Assembly (NCBI GenBank): GCA_020057645.1
Contig: JAGVFL010000001.1
Coordinates: forward strand, 1 to 5,098
Origin: Candidatus Omnitrophota bacterium
GTDB lineage: Bacteria > Omnitrophota > Gorgyraeia > Gorgyraeales > Gorgyraeaceae
Length of the DNA: 5,098 nucleotides
Reading direction: 5' to 3'
The notes beneath the pieces were generated by a model. It worked only from the letters and a program-made list of their open reading frames with translations. It was not told the DNA's origin and searched no databases. The first letter of the stretch is position 1, and each line of letters starts with the position of its first letter. Positions 4,876 through 5,098 of the stretch are shown in pieces. Made by a program: the position numbers and the translations under genes.

Positions 4876-4904
4876 ATCATACCTTTGTGATTTTATTCCG
4901 TCAA
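4876..4904 (-). promoter_or_regulatory. Proximal promoter of the NYN gene, leaderless geometry
   Basis: On the minus strand TTGACG (4904-4899), 17-bp spacer, TATGAT (4881-4876), then six bases to the ATG at 4869, so transcription should start on the A of the start codon. It lacks the palindromic operator and could give basal expression. A weak AAAGG (4886-4882), 12 bases from the ATG, would serve only transcripts from the distal promoter. Confidence 0.55.
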
Positions 4905-4910
4905 TCAAAA

Positions 4911-4939
4911 TTAATACCACACATTTGTGTGGGTATCAA
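4911..4939 (-). promoter_or_regulatory. Operator-containing distal promoter of the NYN gene
   Basis: On the minus strand TTGATA (4939-4934), 17-bp spacer, TATTAA (4916-4911). The spacer holds the palindrome CCACACATTTGTGTGG (4917-4932). Predicted start near 4904, giving a leader of about 35 bases. It is the same arrangement as at the dinB operon, with the two central palindrome bases changed from AA to TT. Confidence 0.55.
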
Positions 4940-4979
4940 ACTGAAAACAAAGGGAGAAGGCCAATTTCGCCTCCTCCCT
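4913..4979. repeat. 67-bp terminator/operator-promoter module, copy B
   Basis: The direct-repeat partner of 4203-4269 (64 of 67 identical). It lies between the structured RNA upstream and the NYN gene. Similarity stops sharply on both sides, just beyond the terminator stem and at the start of the -10 region. Confidence 0.95.
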
Positions 4980-4980
4980 T
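4942..4980 (-). terminator. Intrinsic terminator of the upstream RNA
   Basis: On the minus strand GGGAGGAGGC (4978-4969), loop GAAATTG, GCCTTCTCCC (4961-4952), then TTTGTTTTC. The stem is extended by two A-T pairs to 12 bp with one mismatch. Its 5' arm can alternatively pair with TCCTCC (5013-5008) of the RNA upstream, which would break the hairpin. Confidence 0.75.
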
Positions 4981-5062
4981 GCTTTAGATCATGCTATAAA
5001 TGAAACAGGAGGACTTGTAGGCGGCTGGTACCTTATCACTGTTCCTTCTCGCCTGTCCTCCC
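4943..5062 (-). ncRNA. Candidate ~119-nt structured RNA or attenuated leader upstream of the NYN gene
   Basis: Framed by a promoter (TTGTAA/TATACT) with a predicted start at G5062 and the terminator at 4942-4980. On the minus strand the 5' end GGAGGAC (5061-5055) pairs with GTCCTCC (5014-5008), and GGCG (5053-5050) with CGCC (5023-5020), across an asymmetric internal loop. An inner GGAAC/GTACC helix (5045-5041 with 5031-5027) is possible. The 5' end (GGGAGGAC) nearly repeats the terminator's 5' arm (GGGAGGAG), so both compete for the same TCCTCC segment, an arrangement typical of attenuators. A 16-codon GTG-start frame (5039-4989) with two Pro-Pro pairs could be a leader peptide. No known RNA family is recognised; it could be an independent small RNA. 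Confidence 0.45.
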
Positions 5063-5068
5063 AATATA

Positions 5069-5097
5069 AGTATAGAACACTTATCAAGCGATTACAA
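5069..5097 (-). promoter_or_regulatory. Promoter of the structured RNA
   Basis: On the minus strand TTGTAA (5097-5092), 17-bp spacer, TATACT (5074-5069), then six bases to a purine-rich start GGGAGG at 5062. The start coincides with the base of the predicted terminal helix of the RNA, which supports the assignment. It lacks the CCACACA palindrome. Confidence 0.55.
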
Positions 5098-5098
5098 G

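Noticed and set aside
4203..4979. The two 67-bp repeats as a CRISPR array or insertion-sequence ends
   Set aside because: Only two copies, separated by a gene, in direct orientation; no spacers, no transposase, and each copy is explained by terminator and promoter signals.
4943..5062. Assignment of the structured RNA to SRP RNA, 6S RNA, tmRNA or a known riboswitch
   Set aside because: None of the signature sequences I know for these families is present; it is left unassigned.
4945..5098. Plus-strand frame open to the window edge (…ETGGLVGGWYLITVP…)
   Set aside because: No start codon and no ribosome binding site; the region has a well-formed promoter, helices and terminator on the other strand. 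The window end prevents a firm decision.

Overview
The window looks like a chromosomal segment from an uncultured Gram-negative-type bacterium. It contains a Sec-exported periplasmic-type protein, a CheY-like receiver, a Y-family DNA polymerase interrupted by an in-frame LPAGRQG-coding palindrome (from memory, a repeat type common in Omnitrophota and other candidate phyla), and several genes that seem to be translated without a Shine-Dalgarno sequence. Placement in Omnitrophota is a guess from style, not a demonstrated assignment.

Left part, plus strand (1-2460). An exported, extremely charged protein is built from two blocks of nine heptads (15-980). It is followed by a strong intrinsic terminator whose U-tract touches the start codon of a single-domain response regulator (1022-1384). 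Next comes an AT-rich, probably acquired pair with overlapping ends: a free-standing two-motif LAGLIDADG endonuclease with an N-terminal helix-turn-helix (1416-2267) and a small HTH protein (2251-2460).

Middle (2461-2698). This gap contains a good -10 box, a strong GAGGAGG ribosome binding site and a 31-codon hydrophobic ORF with a TTG start. It may be an overlooked small membrane peptide gene.

Right part, mostly minus strand (5098 down to 2699). This is the most unusual region. Reading in the direction of transcription there is: a promoter and a roughly 119-nt structured RNA ending in a terminator; an NYN/LabA-type nuclease-fold gene; then a two-gene operon encoding a 97-residue protein and DNA polymerase IV (dinB). 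The NYN gene and the dinB operon are each preceded by a copy of the same 67-bp module (64 of 67 bases identical). Each copy carries an intrinsic terminator followed by a TTGATA-N17-TATT promoter whose 17-bp spacer is almost entirely a perfect-armed palindrome, CCACACA-WW-TGTGTGG. In the dinB copy, the -10 lies exactly six bases upstream of the ATG, which predicts a leaderless mRNA. A second, operator-free promoter in front of the NYN gene has the same leaderless geometry. The natural inference is a small regulon, possibly the damage-inducible (SOS) regulon with a LexA box not matching the best-known types, which co-controls an NYN protein and a mutagenic polymerase. A further compact promoter-hairpin-U-tract unit on the plus strand (4294-4382) may encode a roughly 54-nt RNA convergent with the NYN gene. 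All promoter, RNA and operator calls are from pattern reading and have no experimental support here.
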